Part shown: positions 1 through 5,995 of the stretch, piece by piece
Numbering within the stretch: the stretch's first letter is position 1
Layout: each line of letters opens with the position of its first letter
Assembly: GCA_016795255.1 (NCBI GenBank)
Contig: JAEUIB010000043.1
Span: 1-8,965 of the forward strand
Origin: Planctomycetota bacterium
GTDB taxonomy: Bacteria; Planctomycetota; B15-G4; JADJEK01
Length of the DNA stretch: 8,965 nt
Reading direction: 5' to 3'
Translations under genes and position numbers: made by a program
Notes under the pieces: model-generated
What the model saw: the letters and a program-made list of their open reading frames with translations, nothing else
Database searches by the model: none
Told to the model about the DNA's origin: nothing

Positions 1-470
1 CGCGCGGCCTCCATGATCAGGCCGTTCGGCGACAACGCGAACGCGGAGTCGAGCTCGCCGGCGTCGCCGGGGACCTCGCCCTCGCGGAACTCGAACGTCG
101 CGTCGCGCAGGAAGAACAGCTCGAACACCGTCTCTTCGAGCTGCGAGCGCATCGCGGCCAGCCGCTCCGCCGGCGTGATCAGCCCCATGTGCTCGAGCGT
201 CTCGAGCAGATCCTTCTGCAGCGCCCGGGCGTTGAATCGCGCCTTGTCGATCTGGGTCGTGTTGACCTTCTTCGCACGGCACAGGGCGCCGAGCGCGCGT
301 TCGACGACGTGTGCGCGGTCGAACGGCACGAGGATGCCGGCATCGGCGAAGTGCAGCGCGTGCAGCACTCCGTCGTGCGCGATCTCCAGCGTGCCGGCCT
401 TCTCATGCAGAAGGAGCATCTGGAAGATGTGGGCGAGATCGCCGCTGTTGAGTTCACCCCGCAGGGGCAT
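1..470 (-). CDS. DUF4388 (PATAN-type) domain protein, N-terminal part, cut by window edge
   Basis: Reading the minus strand from the ATG at 470-468 gives 156 codons without a stop before the left edge, so the gene is incomplete at its C-terminus. It begins MPLRGELNSGDLAHIFQMLL, followed by a KAGTLEI strand (residues 24-30) and an LHFADAGILVPF stretch (39-50). This order (G.L....l.dllQ.L....k.G.L.i....G.i.F..G.iv.A) is the DUF4388/PATAN pattern. A second portion has VFELFFLRDATFEFREGEVP (115-134) and then LIMEAA at the edge, where this family often carries an lllEaaRR segment. DUF4388 proteins are linked in other bacteria to signalling, gliding and gene regulation, often fused to receiver, TPR or other domains. 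Any partner domain here would lie outside the window. An AGGAAG Shine-Dalgarno five bases upstream supports this start. The family call is good and the specific function unknown. Confidence 0.8.
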   Translation of the reverse strand, partial: MPLRGELNSGDLAHIFQMLLLHEKAGTLEIAHDGVLHALHFADAGILVPFDRAHVVERALGALCRAKKVNTTQIDKARFNARALQKDLLETLEHMGLITPAERLAAMRSQLEETVFELFFLRDATFEFREGEVPGDAGELDSAFALSPNGLIMEAA

Positions 471-475
471 GGATT

Positions 476-481
476 CTTCCT
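476..481 (-). promoter_or_regulatory. Ribosome binding site of the DUF4388 gene
   Basis: On the minus strand AGGAAG lies five bases before the ATG at 470-468. It is a good Shine-Dalgarno match and fixes the start of the partial minus-strand gene at the left edge. Confidence 0.6.
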
Positions 482-516
482 GTCGTTCGGAACACCGGGC
501 GGACGGAGAGGGACTG

Positions 517-530
517 GGGTGGCGCCACCC
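517..530. repeat. Perfect 14-bp palindrome, candidate operator
   Basis: GGGTGGCGCCACCC is fully self-complementary. It sits 46 bases upstream of the DUF4388 start codon, where an operator or promoter-overlapping site would be expected. It could also be chance in GC-rich DNA. No regulator is assigned. Confidence 0.35.
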
Positions 531-842
531 GGCGCACGAAACGCCGACTCTGCATCGGAAGGCGGGACGGCGATCTTGTGGACGATTCGGCCCCGGCTCG
601 ACGGTGCCCGGCCGATCACCCCCCACCCTGGCGCGAACGAACGACCGCGGAACCGGGCTTCGCCCCCGGCCATCGACGGTCCTCACCGGCGAAACACCGG
701 GCGAGGCCCCCCTTCGCCGAGGCGACCAGCGACCGATCCGGCATTCAGCGCGATGGGCCCGCGCGTCGAAGTTCGAACCGGCGACGCTCGTGACGCCGAG
801 CCGAAGCGGTCCTGCGAAACCCGACCGACTTCGGCGATCGGC

Positions 843-851
843 TGCTACGAT
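843..851 (+). promoter_or_regulatory. Extended -10-like promoter box upstream of the TPR gene
   Basis: TGCTACGAT fits the extended -10 pattern TGnTAnnnT and lies 73 bases before the ATG at 925. No convincing -35 hexamer is visible about 17 bases upstream, which extended -10 promoters can tolerate. Similar boxes precede gcvT and the CMD-family gene. Confidence 0.35.
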
Positions 852-924
852 CCGCTCGCCGTCGCGGGCGAGCTCCGCACGACCTCATCGAAGCCGCCAC
901 CTGGTTCCCGTTCCGAGTCTCGAC

Positions 925-1434
925 ATGACGCGCTTCCGCAATCTCTGGCGCCGCATGCAATCTCGCGTTCGCGCGTTCCTCGCGCTGCGCGCGGGGTCGT
1001 GGCTCTACGAACGCGGTGAGCTGCTGAAGGCCGCGGACGCGCTGCACGATTGCGTCGCTCACGGCGGCTCGTCGTTCAAGGCGCACCTGCTGCTCGGCAA
1101 GATCTGGCTGCGCGTCGGGCGATTCGAACGGGCGCGCGAGGAATTCGCGCGTGCGCGCTTCCTCGATCCGGCGCGGTTCGCGTCGCACGGCCTGCCCGAA
1201 GACGTGCTGATCGAAATGGCGCAGCGCTACGTCCGCCCCCGGCGGCAATTGGCGCCCGACACCGCCGGCTCGAACCTCGGGTACACCGACGTCGGGTACG
1301 CGAGCGCGTTGCCGACGCACGACGACTTCAGCAGCGCCGAAGAGCGCCGTCGCTTCCGCGCGCTCCCGCCGATCTCCGCCGACGACGTCCGCAACGTCGA
1401 TTGGCGCGGCGCGTCGACGTTGTTCGACGACTGA
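925..1434 (+). CDS. Small TPR-repeat protein (169 aa)
   Basis: The frame is open far upstream, but the plausible protein starts at the ATG at 925: before it the translation is compositionally random, after it helical TPR sequence begins. Two TPR-like helix pairs are visible, residues about 22-49 (SWLYERGELLKAADALHDCV) and about 51-83 (HLLLGKIWLRVGRFERAREE, ending LDP). A basic amphipathic N-terminus (MTRFRNLWRRMQSRVRAFL) has no clear signal peptide. The C-terminal ~60 residues are not TPR and end in an acidic/aromatic tail (DDVRNVDW then LFDD). TPRs usually mediate protein-protein contacts, and no enzymatic motif is present. The Shine-Dalgarno is poor (CCGAG about ten bases upstream). The gene reads toward gcvT, with 155 bases and a strong hairpin between them, so co-transcription is uncertain. 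The function is unknown. Confidence 0.7.
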   Translation: MTRFRNLWRRMQSRVRAFLALRAGSWLYERGELLKAADALHDCVAHGGSSFKAHLLLGKIWLRVGRFERAREEFARARFLDPARFASHGLPEDVLIEMAQRYVRPRRQLAPDTAGSNLGYTDVGYASALPTHDDFSSAEERRRFRALPPISADDVRNVDWRGASTLFDD

Positions 1435-1463
1435 CCGATCCCGAAGACCACACCCTGCGACGA

Positions 1464-1482
1464 CTCGACGCACCGCGTCGAG
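1464..1482 (+). terminator. Strong hairpin after the TPR gene, possible terminator
   Basis: CTCGACGC and GCGTCGAG form a perfect 8-bp stem with an ACC loop, 30 bases after the TPR stop codon. No T-run follows, so it is not a canonical intrinsic terminator. It could protect mRNA ends or act with other factors. Two smaller hairpins follow it (1494-1506 and about 1514-1529). Confidence 0.3.
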
Positions 1483-1532
1483 CGCGCTCGCCATTCGATC
1501 GTCGAACGCGAAGCGCCTTTCGCAAAGCGGGC

Positions 1533-1541
1533 TGCTAACGT
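1533..1541 (+). promoter_or_regulatory. Extended -10-like promoter box upstream of gcvT
   Basis: TGCTAACGT matches TGnTAnnnT and ends 48 bases before the gcvT ATG, implying a leader of roughly 40 bases. That is too short for a glycine riboswitch, and none is recognisable. No clear -35 element is seen. Confidence 0.4.
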
Positions 1542-1556
1542 GTCGCCCCTTCGCGG

Positions 1557-1570
1557 CCGCGAATTCGCGG
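1557..1570. repeat. 14-bp palindrome in the gcvT leader, candidate operator
   Basis: CCGCGAATTCGCGG is perfectly self-complementary and lies between the proposed -10 box and the GGAG ribosome site (1578-1581) of gcvT. It overlaps a second palindrome, CGCGGCCGCG (1552-1561). The position just downstream of the likely transcription start would suit a repressor site or an RNA hairpin that affects translation. This is inference from position and symmetry only. Confidence 0.35.
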
Positions 1571-1589
1571 GCGCCACGGAGCCTCACGC

Positions 1590-2678
1590 ATGAACGCGCA
1601 ACGCACACCCCTGACGTCCGAGCACGAGAACGCGCGCGCGCAGATCGTCAACTTCTCGGGCTGGGCGATGCCGGTCCACTACACGTCGATCCTCGAGGAA
1701 GCGCGCCACGTGCGTCGCGCCGTCGGCTTGTTCGATCTGTGCCACATGGGTCGTGTGCGGCTGTCGGGCGACGGATACGCCGATCTGGTCGATCGGCTCG
1801 TGACCTGCAAGACGCGCAACATGAAGACCGGCGTCATCCGCTACGCGATGCTGACCCGCGAGGACGGCACGACGATCGACGACGTGCTGGTCTATCGCGA
1901 GGCCGACTCGATCTTCCTCTGCATCAACGCCGGCAATCGCAATCGCGACCTCGCGTGGCTGCGCACGCACGCCGCCGGCACGAACGTCGTCGTCGACGAT
2001 CTGTCGGATCGTTTGGCGATGATCGCGCTGCAGGGGCCGAAGTCGGTCGACGTCGCGCGCAAGCTGTGCGGCGGTGATCCCGGCGCCGTGAAGTACTACG
2101 GCTTCACGATGACGACGTTCTGCGGCATGCCCGACATCATGGTGTCGCGCACCGGCTACACCGGCGAGGACGGCTACGAGTTCTACTTCCCGGCCGAGCG
2201 CGCCGTCGACGTCTGGCGCAAGCTGCTCGAGGTCGGCGCGCCGGAAGGTCTGCGGCCGATCGGCCTCGGCGCCCGCGACACGTTGCGCCTCGAAGCCGGG
2301 ATGCCGCTGTTCGGTCACGAGATCGACGACACGACGACCCCGCTCGAAGCCGACCTCATGTGGGCGGTCGACCTGGAGAAGGACTTCGTCGGCGCCGGCG
2401 CGATCCGCGACCTGGCCGCGCGCGGCACGCCGCGTCGGCTCGTCGGCTTCAAGCTCGCCGGAAAGCGCGTGCCGCGCTTCGGCTACGTCGTTTTCGACGG
2501 TGAGCTCGCGATCGGGGAAGTCCGCAGCGGGACCTACTCGCCGACGCTCGAGACGAACATCGGGACCGCGTACGTCGGCACGGCATCCGCCGGCAAGAAG
2601 CACCTGTCTCTGGACTTGCGCGGCTCGCGCGAAGCCATTGAAATCGTGCCCCTTCCGTTCTACCGGCGCGCTCGCTGA
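1590..2678 (+). CDS. gcvT: Aminomethyltransferase, glycine cleavage system T protein
   Basis: GcvT takes the aminomethyl group carried on the lipoyl arm of GcvH and transfers its methylene to tetrahydrofolate, giving 5,10-methylene-THF and releasing ammonia, in the cytoplasm. The 362 residues match the usual family length. Visible signatures are FSGWAMPVHY (22-31), the FDLCHMGR segment (48-55), the GTTIDD motif with the conserved acidic pair D97/D98 expected at the catalytic site, SRTGYTGEDGYE (186-197) and GLGARDTLRLEAGMPLFGHE (225-244) for folate binding. The C-terminal barrel domain ends in PLPFY. GGAG eight bases before the ATG supports the start. gcvH follows on the same strand after 80 bases, so they likely form one operon. 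All key motifs are intact and the identification is secure. Confidence 0.97.
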   Translation: MNAQRTPLTSEHENARAQIVNFSGWAMPVHYTSILEEARHVRRAVGLFDLCHMGRVRLSGDGYADLVDRLVTCKTRNMKTGVIRYAMLTREDGTTIDDVLVYREADSIFLCINAGNRNRDLAWLRTHAAGTNVVVDDLSDRLAMIALQGPKSVDVARKLCGGDPGAVKYYGFTMTTFCGMPDIMVSRTGYTGEDGYEFYFPAERAVDVWRKLLEVGAPEGLRPIGLGARDTLRLEAGMPLFGHEIDDTTTPLEADLMWAVDLEKDFVGAGAIRDLAARGTPRRLVGFKLAGKRVPRFGYVVFDGELAIGEVRSGTYSPTLETNIGTAYVGTASAGKKHLSLDLRGSREAIEIVPLPFYRRAR

Positions 2679-2691
2679 GCGGGATCCCCGC
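2679..2691 (+). other. Short GC hairpin immediately after the gcvT stop
   Basis: GCGGG-ATC-CCCGC starts at the first base after the gcvT stop codon. It has a 5-bp stem and no T-tract, so it is unlikely to terminate transcription. It might adjust the gcvT/gcvH expression ratio or mRNA stability, or be incidental. Confidence 0.25.
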
Positions 2692-2742
2692 GAAGAGCCG
2701 CCCCATCGCCGCCCCCGCTCGATCGATCGGTGAAGCTTCGGC

Positions 2743-2748
2743 AAGGAG
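2743..2748 (+). promoter_or_regulatory. Ribosome binding site setting the GTG start of gcvH
   Basis: AAGGAG is the strongest Shine-Dalgarno in the window and lies ten bases before the GTG at 2759. The nearer GTG at 2752 is out of frame, so the site supports the non-ATG start of gcvH despite a slightly long spacing. Confidence 0.65.
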
Positions 2749-2758
2749 ATCGTGTCGC

Positions 2759-3136
2759 GTGATTCCCAACGACCGCCAGTACCTCGAGACGCACGAATGG
2801 GCCAAGAAGGAAGGCGACCTCGTCGTCCTCGGCATCACCGACTTCGCCGTCAAGCACCTGACCGACCTCGTCTACATCAAGCTGCCGTCGGTCGGCGACC
2901 ACCTGAAGAAGGGTGAACGCTTCGGCGAGATCGAATCGGTGAAGGCGGTCTCCGACCTCATGTCGCCGGTCGAAGGCGAAGTGGTCGAGGTGAACTCGGA
3001 ACTCGTCGATGCGCTCGATCGCGTCGCGAACGACCCGTACAACGCCGGCTGGATGGTGAAGGTCCGCGGCGGTGCGATCTCCGGCATGCTCGACGCGGCC
3101 GCGTACCAGAAGGTCACCGAAGCCGACGGGCATTGA
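2759..3136 (+). CDS. gcvH: Glycine cleavage system H protein (lipoyl carrier)
   Basis: GcvH carries the aminomethyl intermediate of glycine on a lipoyl arm and shuttles it between the P, T and L proteins. The 125-residue protein matches the family length. It shows the N-terminal YLETHEWAKKEGD segment (9-20), GITDFAVKHLTDLVYIKLP (25-43), and the lipoylation signature GEIESVKAVSDLMSPVEGEV with Lys62 as the modified residue, then NDPYNAGWMVKV (91-102). Translation starts at GTG. An alternative ATG is not available near the conserved N-terminus, and AAGGAG precedes the GTG. The gene follows gcvT by 80 bases and faces a LipM-like lipoyl/octanoyl transferase gene convergently across 68 bases, a plausible modifier of Lys62. 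gcvP does not follow, unlike many gcvTHP operons. The identification is secure. Confidence 0.97.
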   Translation: MIPNDRQYLETHEWAKKEGDLVVLGITDFAVKHLTDLVYIKLPSVGDHLKKGERFGEIESVKAVSDLMSPVEGEVVEVNSELVDALDRVANDPYNAGWMVKVRGGAISGMLDAAAYQKVTEADGH

Positions 3137-3153
3137 CGGATCACGGATCGACA

Positions 3154-3177
3154 CGCGCCGGGTCCTCGCCGGACGCG
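3154..3177. terminator. Hairpin in the convergent gcvH/lipM-like gap, possible bidirectional terminator
   Basis: CGCG and CCGG at 3154-3161 pair with CCGG and CGCG at 3169-3177, with one bulged A and a seven-base loop. It lies between two converging stop codons, where a bidirectional terminator is expected. There is no T-run on either strand, so the call is weak. Confidence 0.25.
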
Positions 3178-3204
3178 GTCGGATCGCGAGACTCCCCCAC
3201 CCGA

Positions 3205-3975
3205 TCAGCGCGCGTCCGCGCCTCGTCGTGACCCGTCGATGCGGTCGCGATTCCACGCCGTCGTGCCGTACTTGACGCGCACGAGCTCGTCGGCCGCCGC
3301 GCGCTCTTCGTCGCTCGGCTCCGCGAGTTCGAACGTCCAGCCGAGTTCCTCGGCGAGGCCGGCGATCAGCGCGTCTTCGACTTCCACGGGCTCGGGCGTA
3401 CGGCCGAGCAGTTCGCTCAAGCACGCGGCTTCCGGCGCGAGGACGTTCTTGCCGATCGGGATCGAGCCGTGGTGCAGCACGCGACCGGGCGTCCGTCGCT
3501 GCGCGGAGCCGACGAGCTTGCGACCGCCGGCCACGAGGTCGAATCCCGTCGCCTTGTAGAAGCAGATCGGCTCGTGCGCTCGGCGGCTGTCGGACGCGGC
3601 CTCGCGATCCGCGCGCGCCGCGGTCGAGACGCCGAGCCGCTCGAGTCCGCGCGCGATGCCGGCGTGGATGCGCGCGTACGACGCTTTCACGTCGCCGGCG
3701 AACCACGGCGCGTCCTGCGGCGCGACGATCGAGAACGTCACGTCGTCGGCGTGCGCGATCGCCGCCCCGCCGGTGACGCGCCGCACCGCGACGAACCCGT
3801 GACGCGCGAGCCACGCATCGTCGAAATCCGCGGCGTCCTGGAAGTAACCGAGCGACAACCCGAACGGCTGGAACCGATAGAGACGAAGCGTCGGCGGCGA
3901 GGCCGCGGACGCTTCGTCGAGAGCCATGTTGAGGTACGGGTGCAGCGGGCCGCTGCGGATCAGTCGGACGTTCAC
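3205..3975 (-). CDS. LplA/LipB-family transferase, LipM-like (octanoyl/lipoyl attachment)
   Basis: This family attaches octanoate or lipoate to the lysine of lipoyl domains. With GTG at 3975 as start the product is 256 residues: GPLHPYLNMALDEA (9-22) is the family's usual N-terminus. RRVTGGAAIAHADDVTFSIV (65-84) matches the RR.TGG.A..H...T.S motif, and Lys153 lies in GGRKLVGSAQRR. Cys138 in PICFYKATGFDLV stands fifteen residues before Lys153, the spacing of the LipM catalytic cysteine. The LplA C-terminal accessory domain is absent. Both points favour an octanoyl-[ACP]:protein transferase (LipM) over an ATP-dependent lipoate ligase, though lipoate ligase remains possible. A second GTG at 4002 overlaps the upstream stop codon as GTGA and would add nine residues (VTRRSRGHA). 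Neither start has a strong ribosome site, so translation is probably coupled. The gene lies convergent to gcvH, its likely substrate. Confidence 0.85.
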   Translation of the reverse strand: MNVRLIRSGPLHPYLNMALDEASAASPPTLRLYRFQPFGLSLGYFQDAADFDDAWLARHGFVAVRRVTGGAAIAHADDVTFSIVAPQDAPWFAGDVKASYARIHAGIARGLERLGVSTAARADREAASDSRRAHEPICFYKATGFDLVAGGRKLVGSAQRRTPGRVLHHGSIPIGKNVLAPEAACLSELLGRTPEPVEVEDALIAGLAEELGWTFELAEPSDEERAAADELVRVKYGTTAWNRDRIDGSRRGADAR

Positions 3976-3998
3976 CGCGTGGCCCCGCGACCGCCGCG

Positions 3999-5792
3999 TC
4001 ACTTCTTCTCGGTCAGATCGATCTCCGCGTTCTTCAGGCACTCGTGCGCGAAGTACGTGTAGCGGAGATCGACGTAGTCGTTCTCGACCAGCGGGCGCTG
4101 GGCCGCGAAGTCCTTCAAGCTCGCCGTCGTCCGGAACTCGCCGACCTTGCCGACCAGGTAGCCGAGACCGCCGCGCTGGCCGGTCAACGGCGTGTTGCGC
4201 ATGCGGACCGGGCCGAACACTTCGCCTTCGACGCGGTTGTAGTACGCGTCGTCGGACAGCGAGTAGCCGTCGACGAAGATGTTGTATTCGGTCTCACCGA
4301 GCGTCATGCGCATCTCGTTGCGGACCTTCTGCGCGAGCACTCCGTCCGGGATCGACGCGATCGGGTGCGAGAACTTGGCGCGCGCGTCGGCGAACGACAT
4401 CGGCGCCTCCTTCGCGGTCAGGGCCTCGTACGCGGAGACGATGCGCTCCTGCGCGCACGCCCAGCCGTCGGTGCCCGGAGCGGCCTTCTCGCACTCTTCG
4501 ACGGACGCGAACATCAACTCCACGCTGACGCGACCGCTCTCGTAGAACAGCCGGCCGAACTGCGCGTGATGGCGCTGCAGCTCCGCTTCGTACGCCGCGG
4601 GATCGCCCTTGCAGAGCACTTCGCGCAGGTACTTCTGGAAGCCGAGTCGGCGCATGTAGTACTGGCGGTACTCCGCCATGTTGATGAACCCGCGCAACTG
4701 GATCAGGTTCTTCAGCGGGAACAGCGTGTTCGCGAACTCGGCCTCGTGGCTCGAGAACGCGCCGGCGAACGTCTGCGGCGTCATCATCATGTTCGACTTG
4801 GCGAGTTCGTCGTCGACCGCTGCGTACAGCAACGCGAGGCGCAGCGAGCGCTCCCACTGCTGACGGTCCGCCGTCGCGAAGTCGAGGATGCGATCGACCG
4901 GGATGTCGACGCCCTCGACCTGCATGAAGACGCCGGGGCCGAGCTGATCCTCGATCGCGTACTTCACGGTCGCGCGATCGACCATCTTGTCTTGCAGCAT
5001 CTTCAGGAACTGCACGCGGAACAGCGGCGGCAGCTCCTGGCGCTTCAGGTACGAGTCGACGAGGTAGTCGCGCAATTGCGCCTGGTCGTCGAGCAGCGCG
5101 GCGCTCTCGGCCGGCAGCATCGCGATCTCGGCGTTGGGATCGGCGACTTCACCGTCCTTCAGCGGCGGCGAGACCGGCGGCAGCAGCAAGCGCTCGCTCT
5201 GCAGCTGCGTCTTCACGAACTCGCGATAGCGCTCCCAACCCATCGAGCGCTCGATCTGTTCGACGTAGCCCTTGTAGCCGGCTTCGCCCTGCGCACGCGC
5301 CTGGTCCTCTTCGGACTTCAGGCGCGCGGCGACGTCCTCGTCGGTGACGAGGAACTGCGCGGCGTCCTGCGGACGGTCCTTCAGCGACGCCTCGACCGCG
5401 CGCTGCGTCAGCACGCGCGTCAGTTCGTTCTGGACGCCGAAGTACCCCGAGTTGAACGCGACCCACATGCGGAGCTGGTCGCGCGTGATGTCGCGGCCGT
5501 TGACCTTCGCGATGACCGGGGCCTCGAAGTCGACCTTCGACAGGTCGAGGTCGCGGACGTCCTCGGCGCGGCGCACGTACGGGCAACCGTCGGCGCCGCC
5601 GCGGTAGTCCTTCACGCTCGCGATCCCGCGCCCAGCGTTGGCAGGCACCTGCCCCGGCTGCTGCGGGACGAGCTGCGGCCCCCCGGGGTTCTGCGGCGCC
5701 GGGTTCTGCGGCTGCGCCGTCGCGGGGGCCGGCGGGGCCCCTTGCGGCATGAGGAGGGTGAGCCCGAACAACAGGGACGACACGTGGATCAT
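3999..5792 (-). CDS. Secreted SurA/parvulin-like (peptidyl-prolyl isomerase family) protein, 597 aa
   Basis: A short hydrophobic N-terminus (VSSLLFGLTLL, 4-14) followed by APATA looks like a signal peptide, with possible cleavage after residue 25. A Pro/Gln/Asn-rich linker runs to about residue 52. PVIAKVNGRDITRDQLRMWV (92-111) and the helices to about 203 (VTDEDVAARL, then WERYREFVKTQL) fit a SurA-type N-domain. Residues about 292-390 (VEGVDIPVDRILDFA, then YRQYYMRRLGFQKYL) resemble a second copy. Residues about 421-550 look like a degenerate parvulin domain: RVSVELMFAS, MSFADARAKFSHP, GEVFGPVR and GGLGYLVGKV, but without the usual histidine-containing HILV start. A chaperone role in the envelope is inferred, and isomerase activity is doubtful. 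GAGG eight bases upstream supports the ATG. The stop overlaps a possible GTG start of the LipM-like gene (GTGA), indicating one transcript. The family call is moderate because no close homologue is recognised. Confidence 0.7.
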   Translation of the reverse strand: MIHVSSLLFGLTLLMPQGAPPAPATAQPQNPAPQNPGGPQLVPQQPGQVPANAGRGIASVKDYRGGADGCPYVRRAEDVRDLDLSKVDFEAPVIAKVNGRDITRDQLRMWVAFNSGYFGVQNELTRVLTQRAVEASLKDRPQDAAQFLVTDEDVAARLKSEEDQARAQGEAGYKGYVEQIERSMGWERYREFVKTQLQSERLLLPPVSPPLKDGEVADPNAEIAMLPAESAALLDDQAQLRDYLVDSYLKRQELPPLFRVQFLKMLQDKMVDRATVKYAIEDQLGPGVFMQVEGVDIPVDRILDFATADRQQWERSLRLALLYAAVDDELAKSNMMMTPQTFAGAFSSHEAEFANTLFPLKNLIQLRGFINMAEYRQYYMRRLGFQKYLREVLCKGDPAAYEAELQRHHAQFGRLFYESGRVSVELMFASVEECEKAAPGTDGWACAQERIVSAYEALTAKEAPMSFADARAKFSHPIASIPDGVLAQKVRNEMRMTLGETEYNIFVDGYSLSDDAYYNRVEGEVFGPVRMRNTPLTGQRGGLGYLVGKVGEFRTTASLKDFAAQRPLVENDYVDLRYTYFAHECLKNAEIDLTEKK

Positions 5793-5800
5793 GACTCAGA

Positions 5801-5804
5801 CCTC
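5801..5804 (-). promoter_or_regulatory. Ribosome binding site of the SurA-like gene
   Basis: On the minus strand GAGG lies eight bases before the ATG at 5792-5790. It is a modest but well-placed Shine-Dalgarno that supports this start. Confidence 0.45.
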
Positions 5805-5915
5805 GTCGGTGACAGGCGGAGCGGCCGCCGATTGGGGCCGTAACTTGCGACCAGAAGGACACTTCCTGCGAACTTCACAGTGCGTCGAGCCAGCGAGAGC
5901 GGCGCGACGCACGCC

Positions 5916-5924
5916 TGCTACGCT
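5916..5924 (+). promoter_or_regulatory. Extended -10-like promoter box upstream of the CMD-family gene
   Basis: TGCTACGCT again fits TGnTAnnnT and lies within the divergent spacer (5793-5995). It ends 71 bases before the ATG at 5996, or 38 before the ATG at 5963. No -35 element is evident. No clear -10 box was found for the divergent minus-strand gene. Confidence 0.35.
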
Positions 5925-5995
5925 CTGCGCCGAGCGCGCGCTGAACGGTTTTCGCGCGAGCCATGCTTCGTCGAGACCTCCTCCCGCTTCGATCC

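Larger units (their letters stand above)
471..924. other. 454-nt non-coding spacer between divergent genes
   Basis: The stretch separates the start of the minus-strand DUF4388 gene from the start of the plus-strand TPR gene, so it should hold both promoters. No reading frame here looks like a protein: short frames are R/P/S-rich and lack ribosome sites. Visible structure is a perfect 14-bp palindrome at 517-530, a TTCGAA-centred imperfect inverted repeat at about 763-787, and an extended -10-like box at 843-851. I see no tRNA or recognisable structured RNA. Confidence 0.6.

Noticed and set aside
684..704. Near-duplicate CACCGGCGA / CACCGGGCGA
   Set aside because: Two short imperfect copies only, within chance expectation in GC-rich DNA. 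It is not an array.
763..787. tRNA T-arm-like GGTTCGAA on the minus strand within an inverted repeat
   Set aside because: The bases flanking TTCGAA do not pair as a T-stem and no anticodon arm or acceptor stem can be built around it.
13..924. Upstream extension of the TPR frame and other plus-strand frames over the left end
   Set aside because: The translation is S/R/P-rich noise and overlaps the DUF4388 gene, whose minus-strand reading has clear family motifs and a ribosome site.
1435..1589. Possible glycine riboswitch upstream of gcvT
   Set aside because: The likely leader is only about 40 bases and no glycine aptamer features are recognisable. The structure present is simple hairpins.
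745..1608. Minus-strand open frame of 287 codons over the TPR gene
   Set aside because: It is Arg/Ala-rich with no domain. The plus-strand TPR pattern is the better explanation.
1584..2744. Minus-strand open frame opposite gcvT
   Set aside because: gcvT on the plus strand is unambiguous, so the opposite frame is a composition artefact.
4044..5843. Plus-strand open frame of 599 codons
   Set aside because: It is the mirror of the SurA-like gene, with R/L/V/H-rich composition and no recognisable fold. The minus strand carries a signal peptide and SurA-like motifs.
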